Part shown: one piece after another, positions 54,954 through 64,000 of the stretch
Numbering within the stretch: the stretch's first letter is position 1
Layout of the letters: each line of letters starts with the position of its first letter
Assembly (NCBI RefSeq): GCF_002933465.1
Contig: NZ_PSZE01000001.1
Coordinates: forward strand, 372,001-436,000
Origin: Nocardia nova
Lineage (GTDB): Bacteria > Actinomycetota > Actinomycetes > Mycobacteriales > Mycobacteriaceae
Length of the DNA: 64,000 nt
Direction of reading: 5' to 3'
The notes under the pieces: generated by a model
Database searches by the model: none
What the model was told of the DNA's origin: nothing
What the model saw: only the letters and a program-made list of their open reading frames with translations
Position numbers and translations under genes: made by a program

Positions 54954-55838
54954 GTGATCAGAAGTTTCGCCGCTCGAATCGCTGTCGTCACGCTGGGGAT
55001 CACCACCGCGGTCACACTGGCCGCCTGCTCGGGCTCGTCCTCGGATTCCGGGAAGCCGAAAATCGTCGCCTCCACCGATGTCTGGGGCAGCGTCGCGGCG
55101 GCGGTCGGGGGTCCCGACGTCGAGGTGAAGTCGATCATCGACAGCCCGGCCGTGGACCCGCATTCCTACGAAACCAGCCCGACCGACGCCGCCGCGATCC
55201 GCGATGCCGCGCTGGTGCTCTACAACGGCGGCCACTACGACGAGTTCGCCGAGAAGGCGGCCGCGGGGCGCGGCAAGCCCAGCATCGCCGCCTTCGACCT
55301 GCGCTCGACGCCGAACGACGAGAACGAGCACGTCTGGTACGACATGAAGACCGTCGACGCCGTGGCCGCGCGGATCGCCGACGAACTCGGCCGCATCGAC
55401 CCCGAGCACAAGCAGGCCTTCACCGATCGCGCCGCCGGATTCCGCGCCCAGCTGGCGAACATCTCCGCGATCACCGCGAAAGCCGCCGCCGCCCACCCGA
55501 AGACGCCCGTGCTGCAGACCGAACCGCTAGCGCACTATCTGCTGCTGGCCGCCGACACCGACGACCGCACCCCGCACGCCTTCGAGGAGGCGATCGAACA
55601 GGGCACCGATCCGTCGCCGGCGGATCTGGCGACCGTGCGAGACCTGGTGACCGGCAAGCACGTTCGTGCACTGGTCTACAACATCCAGACCGAGGACAAG
55701 ACCACGAAGGATGTCGCCACGACGGCGAAATCCGCGGGTGTGCCGATCGTCGAGGTCACCGAGACCCTGCCGGCGAACACCGATTTCGTGAAGTGGCAGA
55801 CCGACAACGCGACGGCGCTGGCCGCCGCGCTCGGCTGA
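54954..55838 (+). CDS. Zinc/manganese-type ABC substrate-binding lipoprotein
   Basis: GTG at 54954, behind AGGAG, gives 294 residues; the upstream frame is less likely. A lipoprotein signal ends at VTLAACSGS (Cys25), so it is anchored on the outside of the membrane. The body is a cluster A-I metal-binding protein (KIVASTDVWGSVAAAVGG; VDPHSYETSPTD with a likely metal His; LVYNGGHYDEF). There is no His-rich loop. It is first in a three-gene operon with an ATPase and a permease, behind a Zur-like box, so high-affinity zinc uptake is most likely; manganese cannot be excluded. Confidence 0.85.
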   Translation: MIRSFAARIAVVTLGITTAVTLAACSGSSSDSGKPKIVASTDVWGSVAAAVGGPDVEVKSIIDSPAVDPHSYETSPTDAAAIRDAALVLYNGGHYDEFAEKAAAGRGKPSIAAFDLRSTPNDENEHVWYDMKTVDAVAARIADELGRIDPEHKQAFTDRAAGFRAQLANISAITAKAAAAHPKTPVLQTEPLAHYLLLAADTDDRTPHAFEEAIEQGTDPSPADLATVRDLVTGKHVRALVYNIQTEDKTTKDVATTAKSAGVPIVEVTETLPANTDFVKWQTDNATALAAALG

Positions 55839-55845
55839 GGAGGCA

Positions 55846-56754
55846 GTGGTGGCGGGACGCACCCGAACCGAAGCGCCGGAATTGCCCGACAGCGGAGCCG
55901 ACACTCCGAGGGTTCCCGCGACCACATCAGCGGCGGGCACGGCGACACCCGCCGTATCCCTGCGCGGCGCGAGCCTGGCGTTCGGACCGCGCACGCTCTG
56001 GCGGGGCCTCGATCTCGACGTCGCGCCCGGCGAATTCGTCGCGGTGCTGGGACCCAACGGATCCGGTAAGACCTCGCTGCTGCGGATGCTGCTGGGGCAG
56101 CTCGCGCCGAGCGCGGGGACGGTCGAGGTGAGCGGGGCGCCCGCGCGGCTGGGTAATCCGCGGATCGGCTATGTGCCACAACAGAAGACGATCGATGCCG
56201 GTGTGCAACTGCGCGGGACCGATCTGGTCGGACTGGGCGTGGACGGGCATCGCTGGGGCCTGGGCTGGCGCGGGCGGGGCGAGCGCCGGCGCCGGGTCAC
56301 CGACGCGATCGCACAGGTCGGTGCGGAGCATTTCGCGAACGCACCGCTGGAATCGCTGTCGGGCGGGGAACAGCAGCGGCTGCGGGTGGCGCAGGCGCTC
56401 GCCGGTGATCCGCGCGTGCTGCTGTGCGACGAACCGCTACTGAGCCTGGATCTGGCCAATCAGCGGCTGGTGTCCGAACTCATCGATCGCCGCCGCCGTA
56501 CCCACGACACCGCGGTCCTGTTTGTGACACACGAGATCAATCCGATTCTGCCGCTGGTGGACCGGGTGCTGTATCTCGTGGAGGGCAGATTCCGGATCGG
56601 CGCACCCGACGAGGTGATGACCTCGAAGGTGCTCTCGGAGCTCTACGGCACCGAGGTCGACGTGCTGCGCGTCCGCGGCCGGCTGGTGGTCGTCGGCACC
56701 GGTGACGAGATCGATGCACTGGGCACCCACCACACGGAGGGAGCCGGCGAATGA
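55846..56754 (+). CDS. Zinc/manganese-type ABC transporter ATPase
   Basis: GTG at 55846, eight bases after the previous stop (a second GTG at 55849 is also possible), gives 302 residues. Walker A is GPNGSGKTSLL, the signature LSGGEQQRLRVAQAL, Walker B VLLCDEPLLSLD, and the switch His is in FVTHEINPIL. The first 35 residues are a Pro/Thr-rich lead not typical of the family. Its stop overlaps the permease start (ATGA). It energises metal import. Confidence 0.88.
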   Translation: MVAGRTRTEAPELPDSGADTPRVPATTSAAGTATPAVSLRGASLAFGPRTLWRGLDLDVAPGEFVAVLGPNGSGKTSLLRMLLGQLAPSAGTVEVSGAPARLGNPRIGYVPQQKTIDAGVQLRGTDLVGLGVDGHRWGLGWRGRGERRRRVTDAIAQVGAEHFANAPLESLSGGEQQRLRVAQALAGDPRVLLCDEPLLSLDLANQRLVSELIDRRRRTHDTAVLFVTHEINPILPLVDRVLYLVEGRFRIGAPDEVMTSKVLSELYGTEVDVLRVRGRLVVVGTGDEIDALGTHHTEGAGE

Positions 56755-57740
56755 ACGAGAAACTCTCCGACGTCCTCACCAAGATGCTGGATCTGCACAC
56801 CACCGCCGACCTGCTGTCCTACGACTTCGTGCAGCAGGCGGTGCTCGCGGCCGCCCTGCTGGGACTGCTCGCCGGGGTGATCGGCCCGCTCATCGTGAAC
56901 CGGCAGATGTCGTTCGCCGTGCACGGCACCAGCGAACTCTCGCTGACCGGTGCGGCGGCGGCGCTGCTGATCGGTATCGGCGTGGGAGCCGGAGCGATCG
57001 CCGGTTCGGTGATCGCGGCCGTCATGTTCGGACTGCTGGGTTCCAAGGCGCGCGAACGTGATTCGGTGATCGCGGTGGTGATGTCGTTCGGGCTCGGCCT
57101 GTCGGTGCTGTTCCTCTGGCTGGGGCCGAGTCGCGCCGGATCGAAGTTCTCCCTGCTCACCGGACAGGTGGTCAGCGTCGGCGGCACCGGTCTCACCTCG
57201 CTCGCGCTCTGCACGGTCGGCGTGCTGGCGGTGCTCGCGTTCATCTATCGCCCGTTGCTGTTCGCCAGCACCGACCCGGAAGTCGCGGTGGCGCGCGGAG
57301 TTCCGGTGCGCGCGCTGTCGGTGGTGTTCGCGGTGCTGCTCGGTGTGACGGCCGCCTTCGGCGTGCAGATCGTCGGCGCGCTGCTGGTGCTGTCACTGCT
57401 GATCACCCCGGCCGCGGCCGCCGCCCAGCTCACCGCGAGCCCGCTGCGGGCGACGCTGCTGTCGGTACTGTTCGCGGAGATCGCCGCCGTGGGCGGGATT
57501 CTGTTGTCCCTGGCGCCCGGCGTCCCGGTCTCGACCTTCATCACGACCATTTCGTTCGTGATCTACCTGGCCTGCCGGTTCATCGGCCGCCCGATCCTGC
57601 GAGCCCGCCGTCGGACGGCACTGCGTACCCCGGCGACCGCCGCGACAGGGGTGCCGGATCCGGTTCGGCACATCGACGCCTCGAACGACCCGGATTCGCC
57701 ACGGAACCGAGCGGAGGAACAGCTGCCGGTCCGCGGGTGA
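56751..57740 (+). CDS. Zinc/manganese-type ABC transporter permease
   Basis: The 329-residue ABC-3 family permease has eight or so hydrophobic segments (FVQQAVLAAALLGLLAGVIG; LSVLFLWLGPSRAG; GALLVLSLLITPAAAAAQL). The ABC-3 signature LLVLSLLITPAAAA is intact. The C-terminus has a soluble, Arg-rich tail. It is the last gene of the zinc-type operon and converges on mutY. Confidence 0.88.
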   Translation: MNEKLSDVLTKMLDLHTTADLLSYDFVQQAVLAAALLGLLAGVIGPLIVNRQMSFAVHGTSELSLTGAAAALLIGIGVGAGAIAGSVIAAVMFGLLGSKARERDSVIAVVMSFGLGLSVLFLWLGPSRAGSKFSLLTGQVVSVGGTGLTSLALCTVGVLAVLAFIYRPLLFASTDPEVAVARGVPVRALSVVFAVLLGVTAAFGVQIVGALLVLSLLITPAAAAAQLTASPLRATLLSVLFAEIAAVGGILLSLAPGVPVSTFITTISFVIYLACRFIGRPILRARRRTALRTPATAATGVPDPVRHIDASNDPDSPRNRAEEQLPVRG

Positions 57741-57834
57741 GGTCCACAGTCGTCGGGCGCCGGCCTCGGTCAATTCGGCCAGCAAGACTGACCGGCCCGG
57801 TGCTGGGAACGCTCGGGCCGATCCGCCCGCGAAC

Positions 57835-58755
57835 TCAGTTCGCGCCGCTCTCGCCGGCCAGCGCGAACAGCCCGTCGGCGGTCTGCTCGATCAAACCGTC
57901 GACGAGCAGCGAATCCAGTGCCCGGTCGCGCTGGCCCGGATCGCGGGTCCAGGCCAGGTCGAGAGCCACGCGTTCGACCGGTCCGGTGGCCGCGCGCAGC
58001 ACATCGAGGAGGCGGCCGCGTGCCTGCCTATCCGTGCCGTCGTATTTCTGGGTACGGCGCACCACATCGGATGCCGGACGACCGGATGTGACCCACGTGC
58101 AGCGCGGCAGCGGGCAGTGCTCGCAGTCGGGATTGCGAGCGGTGCAGACAGTGGCTCCCAATTCCATCAACGCCGCGGAGAAGACCGCCGCCCGGTCGAT
58201 CCGCAGCGGCAGCAGAGCCTCGGTGTCGGCCAGATCGCGGGTGCGTGGATTACCGGCCTCGGCCCGGCCGTGCACCGCGCGGGCAACCACGCGGCGAACG
58301 TTGGTGTCCACCACCGGAACTCGCTGCCCATAGGCGAAACAGGCCACCGCCCGCGCGGTGTAGGCCCCGATGCCGGGCAGGGTGAGCAGCACCTCGACAT
58401 CGTCGGGCACCACGTCGCCGTGTTCGGCGGCGAGCACCCGCGCGCATTCGTGCAATCGCAGTGCCCGGCGCGGATATCCGAGCTTGCCCCACGCGCGCAG
58501 CACCTCGCCGGGTGCGGCCTCGGCCATGGCCGAGGGCACCGGCCAGCGCCGCACCCACTCCCGCCAGATCGGCTCCACCCGGGCGACGGGAGTCTGCTGC
58601 AGCATGATCTCGCTCATCAGAATCTGCCAGGCGCTCACTCCGGGCCGCCGCCAGGGCAGGTCCCGGGCGGACTGCTCGTACCAGTCGATCAGAACGTCGC
58701 TGTCCACACCCGCGACCGGGTCGCGCGTGATCTCCCTCGCCGCCTTCGAGCTCAC
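57835..58755 (-). CDS. mutY: MutY, A/G-specific adenine glycosylase
   Basis: A 306-residue HhH-GPD glycosylase. The catalytic Glu is in MSEIMLQQTPVARV, the helix-hairpin-helix in LPGIGAYTARAVACF with the catalytic Asp in VVDTNVRRV, and the 4Fe-4S ligands in CTARNPDCEHCPLPRC. It removes adenine opposite 8-oxoguanine. The C-terminal MutT-like domain of the long form is absent, as in Rv3589. It diverges from canB. Confidence 0.93.
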   Translation of the reverse strand: MSSKAAREITRDPVAGVDSDVLIDWYEQSARDLPWRRPGVSAWQILMSEIMLQQTPVARVEPIWREWVRRWPVPSAMAEAAPGEVLRAWGKLGYPRRALRLHECARVLAAEHGDVVPDDVEVLLTLPGIGAYTARAVACFAYGQRVPVVDTNVRRVVARAVHGRAEAGNPRTRDLADTEALLPLRIDRAAVFSAALMELGATVCTARNPDCEHCPLPRCTWVTSGRPASDVVRRTQKYDGTDRQARGRLLDVLRAATGPVERVALDLAWTRDPGQRDRALDSLLVDGLIEQTADGLFALAGESGAN

Positions 58756-58853
58756 GCCATCACCGCCGTGCCCGCCCGGCGGTGATCCGAAATTTGCCCA
58801 CGTGTAGCCAATCGGACTCGCCGGTAGCCCGCAAGCTGTGGAAAATGGGACGC

Positions 58854-59477
58854 ATGCCTCATACCAACCCGATCAGTGCCTGGAAGTCTCTCCGCGAGGG
58901 TAACGACAGGTTCGTCAACGGCACACTGCAGCACCCCAGCCAGGGCGCCGCCGACCGCGCGAAACTCGTCGGCGGCCAGCATCCCCGGGCCATCCTGTTC
59001 GGGTGCGGCGACTCCCGGGTGGCCGCGGAGATCATCTTCGACCAGGGCCTCGGCGATATGTTCGTGGTCCGCACCGCCGGCCACGTCGTCGACGAGTCGG
59101 TGCTGGGCTCGATCGAATACGGCGTCGCAATCCTCAACGTGCCGCTGATCGTGGTCCTCGGGCACGACAGTTGCGGCGCGGTCCGCGCGACCATCGACGC
59201 ACTCGACGACGGCAACGTGCCCGGCGGATTCATCCGCAGCGTGGTCGAGCGCGTATCGCCGTCCATCCTCACGGGTCGCCGCGACGGACTCACCGAAGTC
59301 GACGAACTCGAGTCCCGCCACGTGCAGGAGACCGCGCGTCTGCTCACCGATCGCTCGAAGATCGTCTCCGAGCGGGTCGAAAGCGGACAGTGCGCCATCG
59401 CCTGTGTGAACTACAAGCTTGCCGACGGCCGCGCGCTGCTGCACAAGGTGATCGGCGATATCGGCGAAACGGTCTGA
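58854..59477 (+). CDS. canB: CanB, beta-carbonic anhydrase
   Basis: ATG at 58854 gives 207 residues, equal to Rv3588c. The zinc ligands are Cys51 (GCGDSR), His104 and Cys107 (GHDSCGA), with the Asp53-Arg55 dyad. It interconverts CO2 and bicarbonate. The upstream in-frame ATG at 58845 is a weaker candidate. It diverges from mutY, as in M. tuberculosis. Confidence 0.93.
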   Translation: MPHTNPISAWKSLREGNDRFVNGTLQHPSQGAADRAKLVGGQHPRAILFGCGDSRVAAEIIFDQGLGDMFVVRTAGHVVDESVLGSIEYGVAILNVPLIVVLGHDSCGAVRATIDALDDGNVPGGFIRSVVERVSPSILTGRRDGLTEVDELESRHVQETARLLTDRSKIVSERVESGQCAIACVNYKLADGRALLHKVIGDIGETV

Positions 59478-59625
59478 ACCACAACGGTTCCCACTCGGTG
59501 ATCGCCGGGTGCCGGCACCGCCACGGAAGGCGGCGCGAAAATGTACCCGGCGTCACCGCCATTTCGGCGCCGACACGCCGCGTACCTGAGCGGAACGGCA
59601 CGATCGTGCCCTTACCGTTGTTGCC

Positions 59626-60279
59626 GTGCTGGAACCGAATGGACCGTTGCCGCCGGAGATCTACTGGCGTCGCCGCCTGCTCGCCATCGGCGCGCTGATC
59701 GTCGCGCTCGCTCTGGTCATCTGGCTGGCGCTGATGTTGCTGCGCGGCGGCGGAGACGACAAGGGCCCCAAGGCCGCGGCGGCGACCTCCACCTCCGCCA
59801 AGGCGGCCGGATCCACCACCGCCGATCCCAGCGGTTCGAAGGTTCCGGCCTCGGGCACCGTCAATTCCACGGCCGGCGGCGTCCCCGCACCCTGTCCGGA
59901 TCAGTCGCTGGCGGTCAAGGTGACCGTCGGCCAGCCGACCTACAAGGCCGGAGATCAGCCGGTGTTCACCATCGTGCTCACCAACATCTCCACCGCGGCC
60001 TGTACTCGGGATATGGGTTCGGGCCTGCAGCAGGTGTGGGTGCAGTCACTGGACGGCCAGCGCAAGCTCTGGTCGAACACCGACTGCGATCAGGGCGGTC
60101 CGGCCGATGTGCGCACCCTCAACGGCGGCCAGCAGGCGGCCTTCACTCTCACCTGGTCGGGCACCACGTCGCAGCCGGGTTGTGCGGGCGATCGCGTTCC
60201 GGTGCCGGCCGGCGGATACGCGGTGGTGGCGCAGTTCGGTTCCGTGCGCAGCGCGCCGGAAACCTTCAACATCGCCTAA
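59626..60279 (+). CDS. Conserved membrane-anchored protein, Rv3587c-like
   Basis: GTG start at 59626; 217 residues. One membrane segment (LLAIGALIVALALVIWLALML, residues 19-39) is followed by a Gly/Lys/Ala/Ser/Thr-rich linker (about 45 residues) and an exported beta-rich domain with five or so Cys (CPDQ, ACTRDMG, DCDQGG, PGCAGD). Its place next to disA and radA, opposite in direction, equals Rv3587c. No function is established. The last five codons form the first unit of a 16-bp tandem repeat that runs past the stop. Confidence 0.82.
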   Translation: MLEPNGPLPPEIYWRRRLLAIGALIVALALVIWLALMLLRGGGDDKGPKAAAATSTSAKAAGSTTADPSGSKVPASGTVNSTAGGVPAPCPDQSLAVKVTVGQPTYKAGDQPVFTIVLTNISTAACTRDMGSGLQQVWVQSLDGQRKLWSNTDCDQGGPADVRTLNGGQQAAFTLTWSGTTSQPGCAGDRVPVPAGGYAVVAQFGSVRSAPETFNIA

Positions 60280-60327
60280 CTTCGACATCGCCTGACTTCG
60301 ACATCGCCTGACTTCGACATCGCCCGC
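60264..60327. repeat. 16-bp tandem repeat across the end of the Rv3587c-like gene
   Basis: Four 16-bp units begin at 60264, 60280, 60296 and 60312 (core CTTCGACATCGCCTGA). The first includes the stop codon (TAA) of the gene. Units two and three are identical; the first and last differ by two to three bases. The repeat lies between convergent genes and carries a TGA in each middle unit. Confidence 0.92.
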
Positions 60328-60363
60328 CTCGCCGGGCTCGAAACCGGTAGCGCCCGAACCGGT

Positions 60364-61563
60364 TCAGACCGTGTCGGATTCCGACAGCCGGGACAGGCCC
60401 TCGCGGATCTGCCGGGCCAGATGCGCATCGATACCGTCGACACCCTCGATATCCGAGGCGCTCGCCGATACCAGGCCCGACAGCGAGCCGAATGCGGCGA
60501 TCACGGGTTCGACGCGACGCAGCGGCACCCGTGGAATCTCGGCCAGCACCCGGTATCCGCGCGGGCCCACGGCGGTGTCGAGGGCCTCGAACGTCGCCGG
60601 AAAACCCAGGGGTGGAGCGAGATTGGTGAGTTCGAGCAGATCCACCTCGAGTAGCCCGTCGAGCGCTGCCAGCGTGCGATCGACCATCGCGTCGTCGACC
60701 GGTTCGGTGCGGATGTAATCGCGGACCAGCAGGCGGCGCAGGGCCTCGGTGTTGCCCACCAGTTCGGCCAGTTGCAGCGCCAGCTGCCGGCCGTCGACGC
60801 CGAGTTCGGCCACGTCGGAACTGATTTCGCGCGCGACGCGGCGTACCAGCTCCAGGCAGTGCACCACCGCCAGCACATCGCGCACCGTGGCGCAGTCGTT
60901 CAGCTCCACCAGCGACAGCTGCCGGGTCGTTTCGTCCAGGCGCGAACGGTAACGCTCCAGCGTCGCCATCGCCTGATTGGCTCGCGACAGGATGGTCTCC
61001 GAGGTCTGGATCGGATGCCGGTGCCCGTTGAGATAGACCGTGACGATGCCCGTCGAGCGGCTCACCGACACCACCGGATAGCCGGTCTGGGCGGCGGTGC
61101 GCTCGGCCGCCTTGTGCCGGGTGCCGGACTCGGTGGTCGGCAGGCCGGGGTCGGGAACCAGGTGGACGTTGGCGCGGCGGATGCGTGCGCCGTCAGTCGA
61201 AAGCACCACGGCGCCATCCATTTTCGACAGTTCACGCAGCCGGGTGGGCGAGAATTCGACGTCGAGTTCGAATCCGCCGTCGCAGATTCGCTCCAGTTCC
61301 TCGTCGTAGCCGAGCACGATCAGCCCGCCGGTGCGGGCACGCAGGATCCGGTCGATACCGTCGCGCAGTTCGGTGCCCGGCACCAGCCGGGCGATGGTGG
61401 TACTCAGACCGGGCGCACCGTCGGCCTCGACCGCTTCAGCCACGGGCACCCCGTCGGCCGGAGCCACCGCATCCACCGCGGCCGGCACGTCCGCTGGGGT
61501 CTCGAACCTGCGGCGCGGCGCGGGACGGCCGAGCAGGTGGGTCACCCAACGGCCCGGGATCAT
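60364..61563 (-). CDS. disA: DisA, diadenylate cyclase
   Basis: A DAC-domain protein with c-di-AMP synthase motifs DGAVVLS (Asp116-Gly-Ala) and GTRHKAAER (147-155), a central coiled region ([13 protein letters not shown]) and a C-terminal helix-hairpin-helix DNA-binding domain. It makes c-di-AMP while scanning DNA. The start at 61563 overlaps the radA stop (ATGA). Compared with Rv3586 (358 residues) it has about 40 extra, Ala/Pro-rich residues at the N-terminus; the overlap favours the long form. An in-frame GTG further in is also possible. Confidence 0.9.
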   Translation of the reverse strand: MIPGRWVTHLLGRPAPRRRFETPADVPAAVDAVAPADGVPVAEAVEADGAPGLSTTIARLVPGTELRDGIDRILRARTGGLIVLGYDEELERICDGGFELDVEFSPTRLRELSKMDGAVVLSTDGARIRRANVHLVPDPGLPTTESGTRHKAAERTAAQTGYPVVSVSRSTGIVTVYLNGHRHPIQTSETILSRANQAMATLERYRSRLDETTRQLSLVELNDCATVRDVLAVVHCLELVRRVAREISSDVAELGVDGRQLALQLAELVGNTEALRRLLVRDYIRTEPVDDAMVDRTLAALDGLLEVDLLELTNLAPPLGFPATFEALDTAVGPRGYRVLAEIPRVPLRRVEPVIAAFGSLSGLVSASASDIEGVDGIDAHLARQIREGLSRLSESDTV

Positions 61564-62963
61564 TCCACAGCCTCCACACGCTCGCGTCGTCGCTTCGACA
61601 AACCACTCGAGGCGAGTGCCGCACGAACACTCGCGACCTCGTGCACCTTCATTCCGATGCCGGACAGGTCGGTTCCGGGCGGTACCAACGCCTCCGTGAA
61701 ACCTAGCCGCTCGGCCTCGCGCAACCTGCGCCCGACCCCCGTGACACGCCGGACCTCACCGGCGAGGCCGACCTCGCCCAGCACCACCATGCCCGCGCGC
61801 AGCGCGATATCGCGTTCGGCGCCGGTGATCGCGACCGCGACGGCCAGATCGGCGGCGGGCTCGGTCAATCGCATTCCGCCCACCGTGGCGGCGTAGACGT
61901 CGTGCTTGCCCAGATACACACCGCAGCGGCTCTGCAGTACCGCGAGCACCATCGAGACGCGGTTGTAGTCCAGACCGCTCACCGCGCGCCGCGGCGCGGG
62001 TATCTGGGTGGATACGGTCAACCCCTGCACCTCGCCGAGCAGCGGCCGCTTACCGTCCATCGCGACCGTGATCGCGGTCCCGGGAACCTGATCCGCACGG
62101 TGATGCAGGAACAGTCCGGACGGATCGCTCACCCCGGCGATGCCGTCGTCGTGCAGTTCGAAACAGCCGACCTCGTCGGCACTGCCGAAGCGGTTCTTGA
62201 TGCCGCGCACCATGCGCAGTGTGGAGTGTTTGTCGCCCTCGAACTGCAACACCACATCCACCAGGTGTTCGAGGGTGCGCGGCCCGGCGACGTTGCCGTC
62301 CTTGGTGACGTGGCCGACCAGCAGCACCGCGATACCGCTCGCCTTGGCCAGGGAGGTCAGGGCCGCGGTCACCGCGCGTACCTGGGTCACACCGCCGATC
62401 ACCCCGTCCGCGTCGGCGGCCAGCATGGTCTGCACCGAATCGACCACCAACAGCGTCGGCCGGACCTGATCGACATGGCCGAGAATCGTGGCGAGATCGG
62501 ATTCGGCTGCGAGATAAACCCTTTCGTGCACCGCCCCGGTCCGGTCGGCGCGCAGCCGGACCTGCCCGGCGGACTCCTCGGCGGTGACATAGAGGGCGCG
62601 CTCCTCGCGCTCCCGGGCCCAGCGGTGGGCGACCTCGAGCAGCAGCGTCGACTTGCCCACGCCCGGCTCACCCGAGAGCAGCACCACCGATCCTGGCACC
62701 ACCCCGCCGCCGAGGACGCGATCCAATTCCGCGACACCGGTGGGCCGGGCGCGGGTGACCTTGGAATCGATGGTCGAGATGGGCGCCGCGGCCGTCGAGG
62801 GCAGCAGTGCCCGGCGCCCGGCGGCATGCGCTCCCGCCGCGGCGCCGGTCGACACCACCTCGTCGACGGTTCCCCATTCGTTGCACCCCGGGCAGCGCCC
62901 CACCCATTTGGCAACCTCGTTCCCGCATGCCGAGCAGCGGTACAGCGATTTCACCTTGGCCAC
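61560..62963 (-). CDS. radA: RadA/Sms DNA repair ATPase
   Basis: GTG start at 62963; 467 residues. The N-terminal zinc finger has Cys10, Cys13, Cys24 and Cys27 (YRCSACG, RCPGC). Walker A is GEPGVGKST, the RadA motif is IKNRFG, and a C-terminal Lon-like domain follows. RadA helps recombination intermediates branch-migrate. It precedes disA with an ATGA overlap, the common bacterial pair. Confidence 0.94.
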   Translation of the reverse strand: MAKVKSLYRCSACGNEVAKWVGRCPGCNEWGTVDEVVSTGAAAGAHAAGRRALLPSTAAAPISTIDSKVTRARPTGVAELDRVLGGGVVPGSVVLLSGEPGVGKSTLLLEVAHRWAREREERALYVTAEESAGQVRLRADRTGAVHERVYLAAESDLATILGHVDQVRPTLLVVDSVQTMLAADADGVIGGVTQVRAVTAALTSLAKASGIAVLLVGHVTKDGNVAGPRTLEHLVDVVLQFEGDKHSTLRMVRGIKNRFGSADEVGCFELHDDGIAGVSDPSGLFLHHRADQVPGTAITVAMDGKRPLLGEVQGLTVSTQIPAPRRAVSGLDYNRVSMVLAVLQSRCGVYLGKHDVYAATVGGMRLTEPAADLAVAVAITGAERDIALRAGMVVLGEVGLAGEVRRVTGVGRRLREAERLGFTEALVPPGTDLSGIGMKVHEVASVRAALASSGLSKRRRERVEAVE

Positions 62964-63015
62964 GTGCGCAGCCTAGATAAGGGGGCCGACATGGGCCGGT
63001 GCGCAGGGGCGAGTC

Positions 63016-63744
63016 TCAGTGGCCGCCGTGCTCGGCGATCGTCGCGCCCTCGTGCCGCGGGGTGTCCGGGCCGGCGTCGACGGGCACCTGCACTTGCACG
63101 GTGCCCGCGTTCTTGAAGTTGAAGGTGACGCCGTAGGTCAGGCCGGGCACGACGTCCTTGGTCAGTCCGGTGATCTCCACCAGGATCGGATGCGCGTTCG
63201 GGTCGGCCGGCTGATCGGGCGTACCGGCGCCCTCCTGGCGCGGCGACGCGCTGTGCTCCGGCGTGGGCGTTGCGGGCGAGCTGGTGGGCTGCGCGGCGCC
63301 GGTGGTCGGCGCGGACTTCTCGGCGCCCGCCTGGCCGGCCTTGGCGGCTTCCGGGCTCGCGGCGACGACCGTCTGCCCCGGGACCAGTTCCGGCGTGGCC
63401 GGAGTGATCTTCACCTGGCCGAGGTCGGTGGTGATGCTGACCAGCTGGTCGGTCTTGGACGAGCCCTCGTTGATCGCGCTGAAAGCGACGACCGACTTGC
63501 CGCCCTTGGCGTTGGTGTATTCCTCCGACTGCGGCAGCAGAATGCGCACGTCACGCAGCGCGACGTTGCCGATGGTGGCCGCGTTGCCGTTGACGGCGGG
63601 TACTTGGCTCGCGGTCTGCGAGATCTGGCCGGCACCGCATCCGGACAACGCCAGCGCCGCACCGGTGGCCAGCGCGGCAACAGCGATTGCGCGCCGCGAC
63701 ACCTTGGTCACATTCGACGCTGTGGTGGCTTTCAGGGCAGTCAC
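63016..63744 (-). CDS. lpqE: LpqE-like lipoprotein
   Basis: GTG at 63744; 242 residues. A basic n-region and hydrophobic segment end in a lipobox ALSGC (Cys36). The mature part is beta-rich (NVALRDVRILLP; VVAFSAINEGSSKTDQLVSIT), like the PCuAC-type copper-binding fold, with a long Ser/Pro/Ala linker (about residues 135-180) before a C-terminal IxVEITGLTKDV strand pair. Position next to radA equals lpqE (Rv3584), though this protein is about 60 residues longer. Export and surface anchoring are firm; function is not. Confidence 0.8.
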   Translation of the reverse strand: MTALKATTASNVTKVSRRAIAVAALATGAALALSGCGAGQISQTASQVPAVNGNAATIGNVALRDVRILLPQSEEYTNAKGGKSVVAFSAINEGSSKTDQLVSITTDLGQVKITPATPELVPGQTVVAASPEAAKAGQAGAEKSAPTTGAAQPTSSPATPTPEHSASPRQEGAGTPDQPADPNAHPILVEITGLTKDVVPGLTYGVTFNFKNAGTVQVQVPVDAGPDTPRHEGATIAEHGGH

Positions 63745-64000
63745 GGGTTGTCCTCCATGTCGACCGGCTCACTCCACGATGGAGAGTAGTAGTAGGCAGC
63801 GTAGTAGTTCGCAGGGTGGTCGGTGTGGACCGGTCCGGTGTAATGTTCCGCGGCGACCCGCGAGCCGCGTATCCCGTTCTGCCGCAACAAGATGCACACG
63901 CGTTACGATCTGTCAAGCCCCAAGGTCGGCCTGTTGTGGCCCTGACCTGCGCCGTTGATCGCGGCGTTATCGAGTCGCATGTTAAACTGTGAACATCGAA
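63745..64000. other. Divergent promoter region at window end
   Basis: No complete gene fits here. In M. tuberculosis the next gene, divergent from lpqE, is carD, whose start would fall just past the window. A TTGATC (63956-63961) and a TGTTAAACT (63981-63989) may be promoter elements for that gene, but their spacing is not ideal. Confidence 0.35.

Overview
The window is high-GC actinobacterial DNA, most likely from a Nocardia-like member of the Mycobacteriales. That view rests on strong GC bias at third codon positions, frequent GTG/TTG starts, and a gene content and order that closely follow the cholesterol-catabolism region of Mycobacterium tuberculosis (Rv3526-Rv3589). It also rests on DUF6879/DUF5753-type regulator pairs, typical of Nocardia and Streptomyces-like genomes. 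No rRNA, tRNA, CRISPR array, insertion sequence or prophage was seen. All family assignments are from reading the sequence; no database search was run.

Layout. (1) 1-2920, leftward: a Gly-Ser-Ala-repeat exported protein, an ImmA/IrrE-type metallopeptidase and a multi-pass membrane protein. (2) 3248-19832: the KstR2 regulon for steroid rings C and D: two SDR genes, echA20-ipdA-ipdB-ipdC, fadA6, kstR2, ipdF, fadE30, and fadD3-ech-fadE31-fadE32-fadE33, with three KstR2 palindromes at the divergent promoters. (3) 19924-25629: accessory block with MarR/MFS, a DUF6879 plus HTH-DUF5753 pair, a DUF427 protein and an AraC regulator. (4) 25863-31187: hsaA-D-C-B diverging from kshA and an Rv3527-like gene, with two KstR boxes between them. 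(5) 31328-33364: cupin, TetR and a small exported protein. (6) 33638-39272: hsaE-G-F diverging from kstD and an Rv3538-like hydratase, with KstR boxes. (7) 39378-43702: a 25-residue hydrophobic micro-ORF and a five-gene MoxR/DUF58/DUF4129 operon. (8) 44186-52030: fadE34-chsE1-chsE2-chsH2-chsH1-ltp2, diverging from kstR around a perfect KstR box. (9) 52199-63744: a trehalose-phosphatase/GH15 fusion, a zinc-type ABC importer with a Zur-like box, mutY, canB, an Rv3587c-like membrane protein, disA, radA and an LpqE-like lipoprotein, in the same order as M. tuberculosis.

How the genes work together. The chs/ltp2/fadE34 genes shorten the sterol side chain. KstD and KshA open ring B. HsaAB hydroxylates ring A, HsaC cleaves it, HsaD hydrolyses the product, and HsaE-G-F turn the small fragment into pyruvate and propionyl-CoA or acetyl-CoA. 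The remaining CD-ring propionate is activated by FadD3 and broken down by FadE30-33, IpdF, IpdC, EchA20, IpdAB and FadA6. KstR controls the early genes and KstR2 the late ones.

The most unusual signal is in the KstR2 operons. Between echA20 and ipdA there is a 74-bp tandem duplication; each copy is a complete 25-codon ORF with a strong ribosome-binding site, linked by ATGA overlaps to its neighbours. Every other non-overlapping junction in echA20-ipdB and fadE31-fadE33 is also bridged by a small ORF that begins on the upstream stop codon and ends on the downstream start codon.
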